The notes beneath the pieces were generated by a model. The model searched no databases. It worked only from the letters and a program-made list of their open reading frames with translations, and was not told the origin of the DNA. Below are positions 1 to 9,911 of a stretch of DNA of 64,000 nucleotides, in pieces (position 1 is the stretch's first letter; each line of letters opens with the position of its first letter). The position numbers were made by a program, and so were the translations under genes. This DNA is from Bromus sterilis (lineage: Eukaryota > Streptophyta > Magnoliopsida > Poales > Poaceae): assembly GCA_950022295.1 (NCBI GenBank), contig OX465599.1:284911501-284975500 (forward strand), in the 5' to 3' direction.

Positions 1-2620
1 GACTATCTGATCACAATGCTCGGCGCCGGAAGCCACAGCCAGACACATTCTCCTTTGCACCAGCAAGGCTCCCGTCGTCGCTGATGTTTGGTAATTTATC
101 CGTACTTTTAAGCGGGTAATTATGCAAGATTTGTATTTTCCTTACTCTCCAGTCTCCACTTTAAGCAGGAGGCTATGAAACTATTGCTCTTTTGTGCTTG
201 CTTAATCAGTTGATTATGAGTTGAGCTTCTTCATGTTGTGTTTAAGTTACGCATGGCTTCTGGCTTTTGCTAATACCATGATTACTCAGAAACTATGTTC
301 ACTCAGTTGATATATGAGATGATAGCTAGTCAGTTGGATTATTTTTACTTTTTAATATCTTTTATCAATAAATGTGTTTTCCATTACTCGTTACAGATGA
401 TAGACGCCAAATAAGTTTTGTATGGAACAAAGATCCAATTAGCCATGTAAGGCCTTTCCCATGTTCTCCATGGGACAGCCCATCTGACTTCAAGCTCCCA
501 CAAGTGAAGGAGATAAGAGAAGTATCAATCAATGGACAAGTTCATTTTGGTAAATCTCATCTACCCAATGTTGTTCCAGCACTGAGTCATGACATAGCTG
601 AGCTGCTACCAATGAAAGGTATGGTTTCTCAATCATTTTGTAGCCATCGCAGAAATGTCCACAGTGATGAAGAAGCTGCATGCTATCTTCTTTCCTAGAA
701 TGGTCTGGCACATTTATTACCGAAAAAAAATGTTACATCGTTGTTATGTAGGCCTCTTTGATTCGTGGGATTCCAAAAACTTTGGAATAGGGAAAATAGG
801 ATTGCAATTCTATGCCATCTTGAATACCACAGGATTGAAGATGTTTGGCTGCGCGTAGAAAAAATAAATAGGAATAATTCCAACTGGTTTGAGTCAATTG
901 ATTTTTTCTTTGGAAAGGAGTACAGTAGACCTGTAGGTAAAATTCCTATGGATTGCAATCCTACAAATCGAACAACTAGTATAGAAAATTTCTTGAGGAT
1001 GACAAACGTAGAAAATATCTATGAAAACCCTTATCAAAGAGTGCAAACTCTGGTTCTCTGTTCTGGAAAGTTGGCACGGCATTGCACTATAAAAATGTTT
1101 TTCCTTTCCACCCACTCAAACCGGGGGAGATATATATGGTCTTCACTCATCTCTCAACATATGTGAATCTTACAGTATAAAGCTTACTTTGAACTCTTGC
1201 TGCTCATGAGCTTTTATAGTTCCCAATAAGATTTGTTAGATAGCCATGACTTCTTTCATATTAGATATAGAGACTCTTCTTTAGAAAGGTGGAAATGTCT
1301 CCCCGGGAAATAAATGTCATCATTGATAGATATAGTTATTAGTCTTGGTTCTAATGCCATGATGGCTCTACGTTTAAGAATCAGGAAAAAAATCATTGCA
1401 GATTAAATGAACTGGACTCTTAGAGAAAAAGGAGGCTTTGTGCAAGATTATGTGGCAAAATTTGTGTTTCTAGAGTTTTTCAGCTTGAGGTGATTTGACT
1501 TAAAGTTGTTTTTCAGTATTGACATATACTACTTTTTCCTGCTCCTACATATAAACCTCAGTATGCAGCACTTGGATAAATGTCTTAGGATACATGTAGT
1601 TATATCAAAATATCCTACTTACGGCATGATTAATAACTACTGTGAATTTATATTGGAACAACTTGCAACTACATTGAACTGGATTAATTGGATTTTCGGT
1701 ACGGTTGATAGATATGGTTACATACATACGTGATGGTCGTGGGCATCTGAAATAGTAATAGATGATAATTCCTGTAATACCCAATTTTGATACAGCAGTT
1801 CTTTGAACATCAGGCTGCAATCATTAGATCTTGTGGCTAGATTGCTATGTAATACATACGGGTGATACCAAATAACTGTAGATCCTTAAGTTCAAATGAT
1901 TGTCACGTCCCATCTGAAAAGGTGTCAGGGCAATACTTCTAGTAATCTGCGGAAGTCAACTTAGGAACTCCGAAATTCACTTTGGTATGTCCATACTAAG
2001 GTACTTAATAGTGAATAATGGACTGTTGAGTTCGATGCTTCAAACAGTTAAACAACAGCTTAAGCTGACGCAAAAAGGTGGGCAATATACTCAGAATTCA
2101 ACATGGAGAACGAGTTACATATCAATGAAGTATACCGCAGTTTGTCAGCAATACTGCTCAACTGTTCTTGAAATATATCTCAAATGCATATGAGCCACAT
2201 GTTGTTTGCTCACCTTTGTAGATATCTCTGCTCCCAATGCTTGGATGTTCTTGAGCGTCCATACATTGGTGAGAGAATCCTTTGATTGACCGATTGATCA
2301 ATTCTGTAGGTCCGGACGCATCTGTAACTGCTTCAAAGTTAGGTGGAGCACCGGATCTTCAGCGTGCTCTCTCTCTTCTGTCAGCTAGTTCTTGTGGAAT
2401 ACCTGATCCTGTACAACAAGCATCTTGTCTCGTCCAATTCACCGGTGCCAGCCAAAACAGCCGGGGCCTGCCTTCATCACATGGAGGGATCAGCCCTCCG
2501 TCGGCATCCCGTGTCGAAGGACAGCCCATGGCGCCGTCACCTCAGCTCGTCCGTTTCACCATGGATGGCACCAGCAGTGGCTATGAATCCACTTTCTTCG
2601 GCGTAAACCAGATAAATTGA
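1..2620 (+). CDS. SPL (SBP-box) transcription factor, 3' half; exons 1-90, 397-618, 2310-2620
   Basis: This is the 3' part of a plant-specific SBP-box transcription factor (nuclear, binding GTAC-core promoters; the family controls phase change, branching and panicle traits). The first exon, read from base 3, gives the end of the SBP domain including LSDHNARRRKPQ, which overlaps the nuclear localisation signal. It stops at a phase-1 GT donor at 91. The next exon opens after TTACAG at 396 and reads DDRRQISFVWNK, typical of one grass SPL subgroup. It ends at 618 before GTATGG. The last exon starts at 2310 after GTAG and ends at TGA 2618-2620. All junctions are phase 1 and keep one frame: 206 residues are visible. 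The N-terminus and both zinc-binding sites lie upstream of the window. The ALSLLS peptide is encoded over a miR156 site. Family and exon structure are clear; the exact SPL number is not assigned. Confidence 0.9.
752..985. mobile_element. possible degenerate MITE in the SPL intron
   Basis: Inside the 1.7-kb SPL intron (619-2309), a stretch opens with GGCCTCTTTGATTCGTGGGATT and closes near 985 with AATCCTACAAATCGAAC. The two ends are imperfect inverted repeats of each other, and the interior is AT-rich with repeated 'ggattgcaat'. This resembles short grass MITEs whose termini read GGCCTCTTTGATTC. No clean target duplication was found and the right terminus is diverged, so class and borders are uncertain. 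The rest of the intron shows nothing recognisable. Confidence 0.35.
2364..2383 (+). promoter_or_regulatory. miR156 response element in SPL coding sequence
   Basis: These 20 bases are complementary to plant miR156 (UGACAGAAGAGAGUGAGCAC) with one mismatch, at site position 7 (T where perfect pairing needs A). They lie in the last SPL exon and encode the ALSLLS peptide, as in known miR156-targeted SPL genes. The expected effect is AGO1 cleavage of the SPL mRNA in juvenile tissue; that role is family knowledge, the match is seen here. Confidence 0.93.
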
Positions 2621-3858
2621 CGCGTGAAACGTACGGATGAGCCACTGCCGTCTTGGATCTACAGCCAAGAGCTTATGCAAGAACTGCTTCTGTCAACTAC
2701 TACTAGAGTGGAAAATCTCACTGTTCATGTTACCTACATACTCATGGATCACCTTGTTGTTTTGCATTGTACAACCCTGATGTCAATTGTTGGTTCGTTT
2801 TGAAACCCCTTATTGATGAATCTGGACATGATTTGCTTCATGAAGTGATGATTTGTATTTTTTTTTTGTTCTCCATAACAAGCCATTTGCACTAGTAATT
2901 TCTACACATCACTTGTTTTTTTTCATTGCTACCATGGCAAAGCACCAGAAGAGGACCATAATGGATGATGGTTTCAAATTTGTTATGCAAATAACACCAA
3001 TTTGTTTTCTTGTTCAGGCAGAAGAGATCAGTCTAGTTTGACTCATCAACGATTTAAATTATACTACGTACTGTATTGTTCTCTAGAACGTGCACACACA
3101 TACACCAAAGAACAGACTAATCATATAATTCCAGGTAAAGAAAGCGATCTTGTCTCCTGAGAGCAAACAAATCAAACAGCTCGTTAGGACACACAGATGT
3201 CGAATCACATAATTCACCATCACTGTTGTCTCCAATAAAAATCTGCCTTAATCTAGTCAGTATGTGGCTGATACTGAGTCAGAACAGCCACTATAATATA
3301 CAGCTCAACATCTTTGATTTCCAGAAAGAAACCACCAGCTGGATTGCTCATATGCTAATGTTTCTCCAAGATTATCACACACTTTGGTGCATAAATTTGG
3401 ATCAATGATGGTGATTGATACAATTGACAGATGACCAACCAAGCAAAAATTATTGTAACAAATAAATAACAACAATTATATGAATCCGGGGTGCAGACAA
3501 ATGGCAATATAGCCTCAAGGCAACAGACACCACAAAAAATCAAGAGAAAATAGGTTAACAACAAAGAACAAGAGCATGCAAATGCGAAATTCAAACTTGT
3601 GCGAATACAAGAGCAAGCAGATATTATTAACATGGAAAAGCTCCATTAGGTCTTGTTAGCATACAAGGCAACATCTATACTTCAGAAGAAATTACTTTTA
3701 CTTGAGGTGTGCAACTTACACAAGACAGAATGCGCACTGGTAAAGGCACACAAACCCCACGCACCAATAACAATGGATACATTGGCATTGCCTCTTTCTT
3801 CATTCTTCTCTGTTTTTCTTCTCTAATCCCAGCTGTGATAATCTAACCTGCTTTAATT
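2621..3858. other. convergent intergenic region with two 3' UTRs
   Basis: This 1.24-kb AT-rich stretch lies between the SPL stop codon on the plus strand and the kinase stop codon on the minus strand. The 3' UTRs of both genes should lie here. No conserved ORF, RNA gene or transposon terminus was recognised. Short ORFs at 2853, 3226 and 3355 have no family signature. Confidence 0.6.
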
Positions 3859-5932
3859 TCAGTCGGTGGTCATGGGCTCAGCAACGCAGCAGCGGAAGCG
3901 CGCTTTGCGGACATGGCTCACAACCTCCATCTCGGCGTTCTCAAGCATGCAGACGACCTCAGTGAATGGTGGGCGAACTTCAGGGTTTGCATCCCAACAT
4001 CGTGTCATGATGTGGGTTAGGGAAGGTAGGCAATCTTGTGGGATCACTGGACGAGCACCCTTATTTACAACAGCAAAAGCCGCCTGGACAGCTGTCATGT
4101 TTGTGAAAGGAAGCATGCCAGTTATAAGCTCCCACAAAACAATCCCAAAGCTGTAGACGTCAACTTTATGATCATAAGGCCTGTGCTGGATCATTTCCCT
4201 GCACACAAAAAAGACCAACCACTACATCATCGATTATATGCACATCATAACATTGATTTTGTCGAGAGGCACAAAAATAGAAGCAGGTTGTTACTGTGAG
4301 ACAATCAAAGTGAAACATTCCTCTATGATTTCTCCATGTGTGCAAAGACAATTTAATATGCGCAAACAGAAAAGGGAACATTTAGTTATGTTACTAGTAT
4401 AGTAGCCTGCCACTGTACCCTACTACCTCGTGTTAAGAAAATACTCCCTCCGTAAACTAATATAAGATGTTTTAGATCACTAGTTTAGTTATCTAGAACA
4501 TCTTATATTAGTTTACAGAGGGAGTAGTTGCCAACTATGCAATATTTCAATATGGATTACAATGTACCATACATTGTATGGACATAAGACCGGGCTGTGG
4601 TACAATGGACTTGCTTTGTTAACAATTAGTATAAGGTTAGTCTAACCTTTAACCATTTCAGGGTGCAGCAGAAGGCTGTTAATCACATCATAAATTAAGA
4701 TGTCACTGGGTAGATAATACTTCTGCTTAACACAAGGCAACAACATGTACAGTTGAGTATATGAACTCCTGGTGCGTACAATGGAAGCATCCAGGAATAT
4801 TATGAAAGAAGATCTCTCCTTGTAGAGTTTTCAAATATCATTCTACCGTAATAGATTACTGACAAGCAGTTGAATGCTATATAGTGGAGGTTTGGCGAAT
4901 GCAGGGTTTGAATGTGCAAATAAATTAAACATCAAACAACATGGACTGAAATGTTGAGGATAACTATCTACATATGAATTCAGACAGCTACAGAACTTAC
5001 GGTGCCATCCAGCGGTAGGTTCCTGTCTCTGGTGTCATCCCCTCTGTTTTCACTTCGATACGAGCAACTCCAAAGTCGGCAATCTTAATGGATTTGTCTG
5101 CTGCAATTAGAAGATTATCTGACTTCAGGTCCCTGTGGATAAATCCCAAGGCATGTACATACGCCATTCCCCGAGCTACATCCAATGCTTGTTTGACAGC
5201 CAGCCTCAAAGGTACGGCCTTGTTCTGCCTTCTTGCCAGGAACTGCCTTACAGATCCACCTTTTGCATACTCAGTGAGAATGCACCACACAATTGACTTC
5301 CTGCAAGCCCCTATAAATCTCACAATGTTTGGGTGCCTCAGTGTAGACAACATCATAACTTCTTGCACAAACTGCTGTTCCAACGATTGTGCTCTCTCGG
5401 TGTCATTATCAGGCTTCTCGAGCAGCTTAATGGCAACATCTTCTCCAATATACGTTCCCCGGTACAGCTTCCCGAAGGCACCTTGTGCAAAAGGAACCCC
5501 TATGTCCAACCTCCCCAGATCAATGGCCCACTGCTGGTACTTGCTAAGTATCTCTGTTGGATGATTTGGGTCCATCAGAACCCTGGCCAACGCATCTTCA
5601 TTTAGCGTGTGCGCAGCCACACGGTTGGGGCGAAAGACGCTGCTGCCAACCGAATAGCTCGCTGACGGGGCATCGCGGAGGCCTGGATGCTTAAGTATGA
5701 CGGTTCGGGACTCGTTCGAGCCCACGCTGCTGTTGTCCACTGACATGGTAATGGAGCCGCCGGCGTAATTGGACAGGTTGTAGTTGTCGGTGCTGTCGAC
5801 AGACATGTGGGAGCCCTCCCCAATCTTTTGATAATAGGGCATGCTGTAGAAGCCATTGAAGTCGCTTTCTTGCATCCCCTTGCCGCCGCCGCCACCGCCA
5901 ACCATGCCATGAAACCTTGCCCCTTCAGCCAT
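3859..5932 (-). CDS. Raf-like Ser/Thr protein kinase (STY13/HT1-like, group C); exons 5932-5001 and 4198-3859
   Basis: The complete gene encodes a 423-residue cytosolic-type kinase with no signal peptide or membrane segment. The start ATG at 5932 is followed by a Gly-rich N-terminus (about 1-110) and a kinase domain from about residue 138. Visible motifs are the glycine loop AQGAFG (149-154), VAIK with Lys169, Glu191 of helix C, HRDLKSDN (266-273, catalytic Asp268), DFG (286-288) and GTYRWMAPE (304-312). The Tyr/Thr-kinase-like GTYRWMAPE and length fit plant Raf-like MAPKKK group C proteins such as Arabidopsis STY13. The single coding intron runs 5000-4199, with donor GTAAGT after 5001 and acceptor CAG before 4198, splitting the Pro311 codon. 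All catalytic residues are present and no frameshift is seen, so it is probably functional. It converges on the SPL gene. Confidence 0.93.
4444..4524. mobile_element. Stowaway MITE (Tc1/Mariner type) in kinase intron
   Basis: The 81-bp element begins CTCCCTCCGTAAACTAATAT and ends with the near-perfect inverse complement, ending GGGAG. It is flanked by the TA duplication at 4442-4443 and 4525-4526. It folds almost end to end and lies within the coding intron of the kinase gene, away from both splice sites. Confidence 0.93.
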
Positions 5933-6720
5933 TTCAGAAGATCCAAATACTAGAATCTCAGCTTCTTCAGATCAACTGTGCATCCTCATGCAAGAACTGC
6001 CCTCTTCTCTGCACCCACTGGACCTACAATCACAATAAGCTAACATTTCAAATGAGCTAGTATTAAGCATACTTCACAACATGTAATTCTAGCTTGAAAA
6101 TAGCGAAATCACTTGCTTTACAACCAAGAACATTTTCAGTCAATGACAAGAAGAAATTCATGTTCATTTCGAGAATATTGCATACATACTACACGTCCAC
6201 ACACGATCTTTAACCTCTTCAACCTACTCCAACTACCTATATTTCCGTACGGAGGGGGTAGAAAACGAGAAAACAATTCTCCGAACCCTTCATCCCAGCT
6301 CGATCGCCCCTCCCCTCCCTTCCAAAATCCCGCGGCCAGGCGCAGCGACCCAGCAAACGGCGACGCGCATACAATCTATCCGCCTCCTAATCGCGCGAAA
6401 AACAAGCAATCGATCACCCGGAAACCAAGAACCGCGCGATTTGGGACCGAATTGGGCGTGGGAGCGAGGCGAAACTTACGACGGCGGGAAGGGGGCCGAT
6501 CGGGCGGGCGGCGAGGGGCGGGATCGCGGTGAGGGGGGCGAGCCGGAGTCGGAGGGTAGGAGAAGGATTCCGAATTGGCGTGTGGGATTTACTGCCCGGC
6601 GCTGTTCTGGCTTTGCTGCTTTTCTCCGGAGACCGGAGCAGAGACGACGACTCCAGAGTGGGAAAGTGGGAGAGAGAGAGAGGGGGGACGGAGGAAGGAA
6701 GGAAGGAAGTCGTTAGTGTG
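5933..6720 (-). other. kinase 5' leader with leader intron (6479-6024) and CT-rich first exon
   Basis: Upstream of the kinase ATG on the minus strand, 5933-6023 is an apparent leader exon preceded by the acceptor ATTGTAG (AG at 6025-6024). A matching donor GTAAGTTT starts at 6479. The inferred first exon runs from 6480 to about 6720. Its minus strand is pyrimidine-rich, with CT and CTTC microsatellites (6670-6710), as in many grass 5' leaders. The transcription start is not visible exactly. Plus-strand ORFs at 6113-6786 are GC-rich shadows. Confidence 0.6.
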
Positions 6721-6837
6721 GTTGCCGTTTCTAGTTGCACCCCTCCAACTCCACGGTTCCTCGCTTCGGTCCTTTCCGAAGCGTAAGAATTATCCGCCTC
6801 CCGCGGAACCGTTCGATCAATTCCTGATCACCACGGG

Positions 6838-7092
6838 CTTTGCAACAACTCTTTTGTTGCGATCACGTCATTGCAACAGACCCTCTGTTGCAAAGCCCTG
6901 ACGATATTTTTTTGCGTTAAATCATCACGATAACTTTGCAAGAGAACCTTTGTTGCGATTGAACCATTGCAATAAGACCTTTGTTGCAAAGTTTTTAAGG
7001 CATTTTTTTTTTCATGAATTGGTTTTTTACCTTACTAGTATACCGCACAGACTTTGCAACAATTCTCTTGTTGCATTCGAACTGTTGCAAAG
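6838..7092. repeat. three tandem imperfect palindromes upstream of the kinase
   Basis: Three units at 6838-6895, 6934-6991 and 7052-7092 each begin CTTTGCAA and end TTGCAAAG, with TTGTTGC in the middle, so each can fold into a short stem. Spacing between unit starts is about 96-118 bp. They lie 100-400 bp upstream of the inferred kinase first exon. They may be remnants of a hairpin-type transposon or a promoter-proximal repeat; no known family was recognised. Confidence 0.7.
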
Positions 7093-7276
7093 TGGAGCGA
7101 AACATTTTTTTATGTGTCAACGTGCGACCGAGGTAAATCGTGATTAAACGATCTAACGGCTCAGCACGAGACGGATGGGCTCGCTGAAATCAGCCGGCTG
7201 ATTTGAATCTTTTTCCTTCCTCAAACGCTCTTTGGTTTTTCACACGGGATTCGAACACCTGATGCAAACGGATGTA

Positions 7277-7513
7277 CTCCCTCCATTCCACAATGTAGTG
7301 CGCCCGCGGTTATCGAGATTCAAATTTGACCATAAATTAGACCAATGAGACCAACTACGGCGGGAATAAAAATTATATCATCGAAAACTTCTTTCGAATA
7401 CAAATTCAATGGTATAATTTTTGCTCCCGCCGCAATTGGTCTCGTTGGTCTAATTTATGGTCAAACTTGAATCTCGGTAACCGTGGGCGCACTACATTGT
7501 GGAATGGAGGGAG
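7277..7513. mobile_element. 237-bp Stowaway-like hairpin MITE
   Basis: The element begins CTCCCTCCATTCCACAATGT and ends ACATTGTGGAATGGAGGGAG, with TA duplications at 7275-7276 and 7514-7515. The inverted repeats extend almost to the centre: the 'gcgcccgcggtt' and 'gaccataaattagacc' blocks recur inverted at the other end, so the whole unit is one long stem. Terminus and TA duplication fit the Tc1/Mariner Stowaway class. Confidence 0.88.
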
Positions 7514-7515
7514 TA

Positions 7516-7818
7516 CGATTTATTTGATTTTTGTCCGCTTGTGTCTGTGTACGGACAATTGTTTGCGTGTTTGTGTGTTTCTAATTGCGTCATCAATGCT
7601 ACGACGTATTTTGGTCGCGGCAAATAAAAGGACATGCCAATGGCCATGTCAGCACCTGCGCCAACGTGCGCGCTATTTCATAATCAAAATATGCACAATT
7701 TAATGCTACGAGTTCAGGGGTGGTTACACATGCCAATCAACAAAAAATTTCCAACGCCACACGTGACCATCGTCGATCACTCATTCGAAGCGAGCATCTC
7801 ATTTTGCATCTTTTGAAA
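7516..7818. other. no recognisable feature
   Basis: About 300 bp between the hairpin MITE and the broken minus-strand gene. It would be the 3' flank or 3' UTR of that gene. No ORF with family character, RNA gene or transposon terminus was seen. Confidence 0.5.
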
Positions 7819-8641
7819 TCATGGGCGCTTCCTTGAAGAAATGATGTTCAAGTCCATCTTCATGATCTTCATTTGTTTTGCCATGAGCGCGAGCTTCACT
7901 TGCTTCTCCTTGATCTTAAGTTTCTTTTTTTTTAATGTCGCAGTACGCTTTCATTTGCTTTTCCTTCTCTTGGCGCTTCTCCGTCCCTCATCTCCTTGCT
8001 CGTGACGAAATCTTTCAAGGTTTCTTGCAAAGCTAGTGTAGCCGCTTCATGCTTGTGTTGACTTTGGAGTTTTTTTGTCCCCTTGGCCTTTTATCATTCT
8101 CGTCATGTTCAACAACGACCGCCGGTCCACCATTCTTCTTTTGAGTGGCATATTTCTTCCTAAACTTGGGTAACATGGTAATGATGTTTCAATGATGGAT
8201 GAGGATGAATGGTTTGTTGCCATGTTGAATTTTGAACAATTTCAAAGCTTCGAAGACATATACACAATTATCATAACAACAACATGATGGATCAGTGGGC
8301 GTGACAGTGGCCATGGGCGCGCACTGGGTCGCGGCAGTGGCAACAATAAATGGTCATGGGCGCGTGCTGAGGCGCAACAGTAGCAACAATAAATGGTCAT
8401 GCCAATGTCAACAATAAATGAAAGAAATGTAGAAGATGCATACCATGTCCATGACTACTAGGCCACTCACGAGACGCGCTTCGATGGTTTCAAAGGTAGT
8501 GCAAAACTTGTTGCACTCTTGTTGAATCAATTCTAATCTCTTCTTGAGGGACTCCTCCGTTTGAGAGCTCTCGATCTTGTACAGAAAGAACATCTTGCGC
8601 TCGTGCAAATAAACATAAATTCTTTGCCAAAACACATATCC
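7819..8641 (-). pseudogene. 'GST T3-like' / NAM-associated protein, C-terminal piece (broken)
   Basis: Read on the minus strand from 8641, this gives FWQRIYVYLHERK, then EESLKKRLELIQQECNKF (8540s), ALKLF-like residues near 8245, RPRGQKNSK near 8080, EAATLALQETLKDF near 8030 and a Lys/Glu-rich coiled-coil tail to a stop at 7819-7821. This order matches grass 'glutathione S-transferase T3-like' proteins with a SANT-like front and a NAM-associated C-terminal domain, often relatives of PIF/Harbinger ORF1. The name is historical; no GST activity is implied. The frame is broken several times: a shift near 8050, another near 7980 and 7930, and a repetitive insertion around 8280-8400. The upstream part lies beyond element A at 38172 onward. 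It is a relic, not a working gene. Confidence 0.75.
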
Positions 8642-8824
8642 TTTTTTGTAACACCCTCGGTGTCAAGCTATAGTGATCACCTATTGTTAATGATTAATCA
8701 CAATGATTAATATTGCCTTGATCATCTTTGCTTTGATTTTTAAAAAAATCTCCTTTTTCTTGATATTAAAAACTATGTGATAAATAAAACTTTGTCCAAA
8801 AATTATGCAACCACTTTTATAAAA

Positions 8825-9911
8825 GGGAGTGTCTACGTCTCAATCGACTGAGACCTAGTTAGGTCTCAGTCGAGTGACGTCACTGTAGGTGGGTTAGGCA
8901 TGTTAAGTACCTTTGTTTTTCTAGGTTGTTTTTACGTATGTTACGGGGCTTGTTTTTTGACCCGCGCATGCAAAAAACAAATTGGATAATTAGAAAAAAA
9001 AATGTTGTACATGTAAGGCATTTTATTATTTGTTCACAAGTAGAGGAAAATACAACTATAGCCATGTAGAACGTGTGTGTCAAGATGTTAAAACAAACAG
9101 AAATATAGACACGCCACCATAGTACAGACATATAATTGCGGTCGGGTGTGCGGACATGCAGTTGCGGTCGAGTGTATAGACATGCAGTTGCGGTCGGGTG
9201 TGCGAACATGCAATTGCGGTCGGGTGTGCAGACATGTAATTGCGGTCGGGTGTGCGGCGATCGGTTCTATGGATATGCAGTTGCACCCGGGTCTATGGAC
9301 ATGCAGTTGCACCCGGGTCTATAGACATGCAGTTGCGGTCGGTTCTATGGATATGCATATGCGGTCGGGTTCTGTGGACATGCGGTTTCACCCGGTTCTA
9401 TATACATGCAGTTTCACCCGGGTTTATGGACATGCAGTTGCGGCCGTTTCTATGGACACACAGTTGCACCCCGATTTTTTGGACATGCAGTTGCACCCGG
9501 GTCTATTAACATGCAGTTACGGTGGGTTTTATGGACATGCAGTTACACCCGGTTTTATGGACATGCAGTTGCACCCGGGTCTATAGACATGCAGTTGCGG
9601 TCGAGTCTATGGACATGTAATTGCATCCAGTTCTATGGACATGCGGTTGCGGTCGGTTCTACGAACATACAGTAGCACCCGGTTCTATTAACATGCAGAC
9701 ATACAGTTGCATACAAGTCTATGTACATGCAATTGCACCCGGACCAAATAAAGTCCATCAAAAGCGGCCGAACAGGTACGGCCCAATAAAAAAACGAAAA
9801 AATATGAGGCAAAGAACCCTCCCACGAATCTAAAAGCAAAGATAAAATCAATGGTGGATCGGTCGACTAAGACCTAGCTAATTCTCAGTCGACTGAGAAT
9901 TAGCCGGACCG
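8825..9911. mobile_element. MULE-type non-autonomous element, 1,087 bp, 9-bp target duplication
   Basis: The insertion into the A 5' LTR is bounded by the 9-bp duplication TTTATAAAA (8816-8824 and 9912-9920). The uninterrupted site is seen in the A 3' LTR near 23705. The termini are imperfect inverted repeats of about 50 bp sharing the palindromic core CTCA(A/G)TCGACTGAGA and AGGTCT(C/T)AGTCGA. A 9-bp duplication with long TIRs is the hallmark of Mutator-like elements. No transposase is encoded; the interior is mostly a 26-bp minisatellite. Confidence 0.82.
9125..9742. repeat. 26-bp minisatellite, about 23 units, inside the MULE
   Basis: Each unit is close to GACATGCAGTTGC followed by either GGTCGG or ACCCGG and then a linker such as GTCTATG. 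The two unit types, 'cggtcgg' and 'cacccgg', alternate irregularly, with the first five units all of the GGTCGG type. A 26-bp period is not a multiple of three, which explains overlapping ORFs in all frames with repeated His-Ala-Val-Ala type peptides. These are not genes. Confidence 0.92.

Noticed and set aside
2343..2606. Alternative 87-residue frame in the SPL last exon
   Set aside because: Overlaps the real SPL frame, which encodes ALSLLS and joins the upstream exons in phase.
5602..5946. Minus-strand ORF of 114 residues starting 14 bases upstream of the kinase ATG
   Set aside because: Wrong frame relative to the conserved kinase domain; it is an Ala/Thr-rich shadow.
6113..6901. Several plus-strand ORFs upstream of the kinase
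   Set aside because: They cover the leader intron and GC-rich leader of the minus-strand gene and have no family signature.
9136..9675. Overlapping ORFs with His-Ala-Val-Ala and Met-Asp-Met-Gln-Leu repeats
   Set aside because: They arise from the 26-bp minisatellite; all three plus frames are open because 26 is not a multiple of three.
9125..9742. CRISPR-like spaced repeats
   Set aside because: The repeats are contiguous and degenerate without unique spacers, and the genome is eukaryotic.
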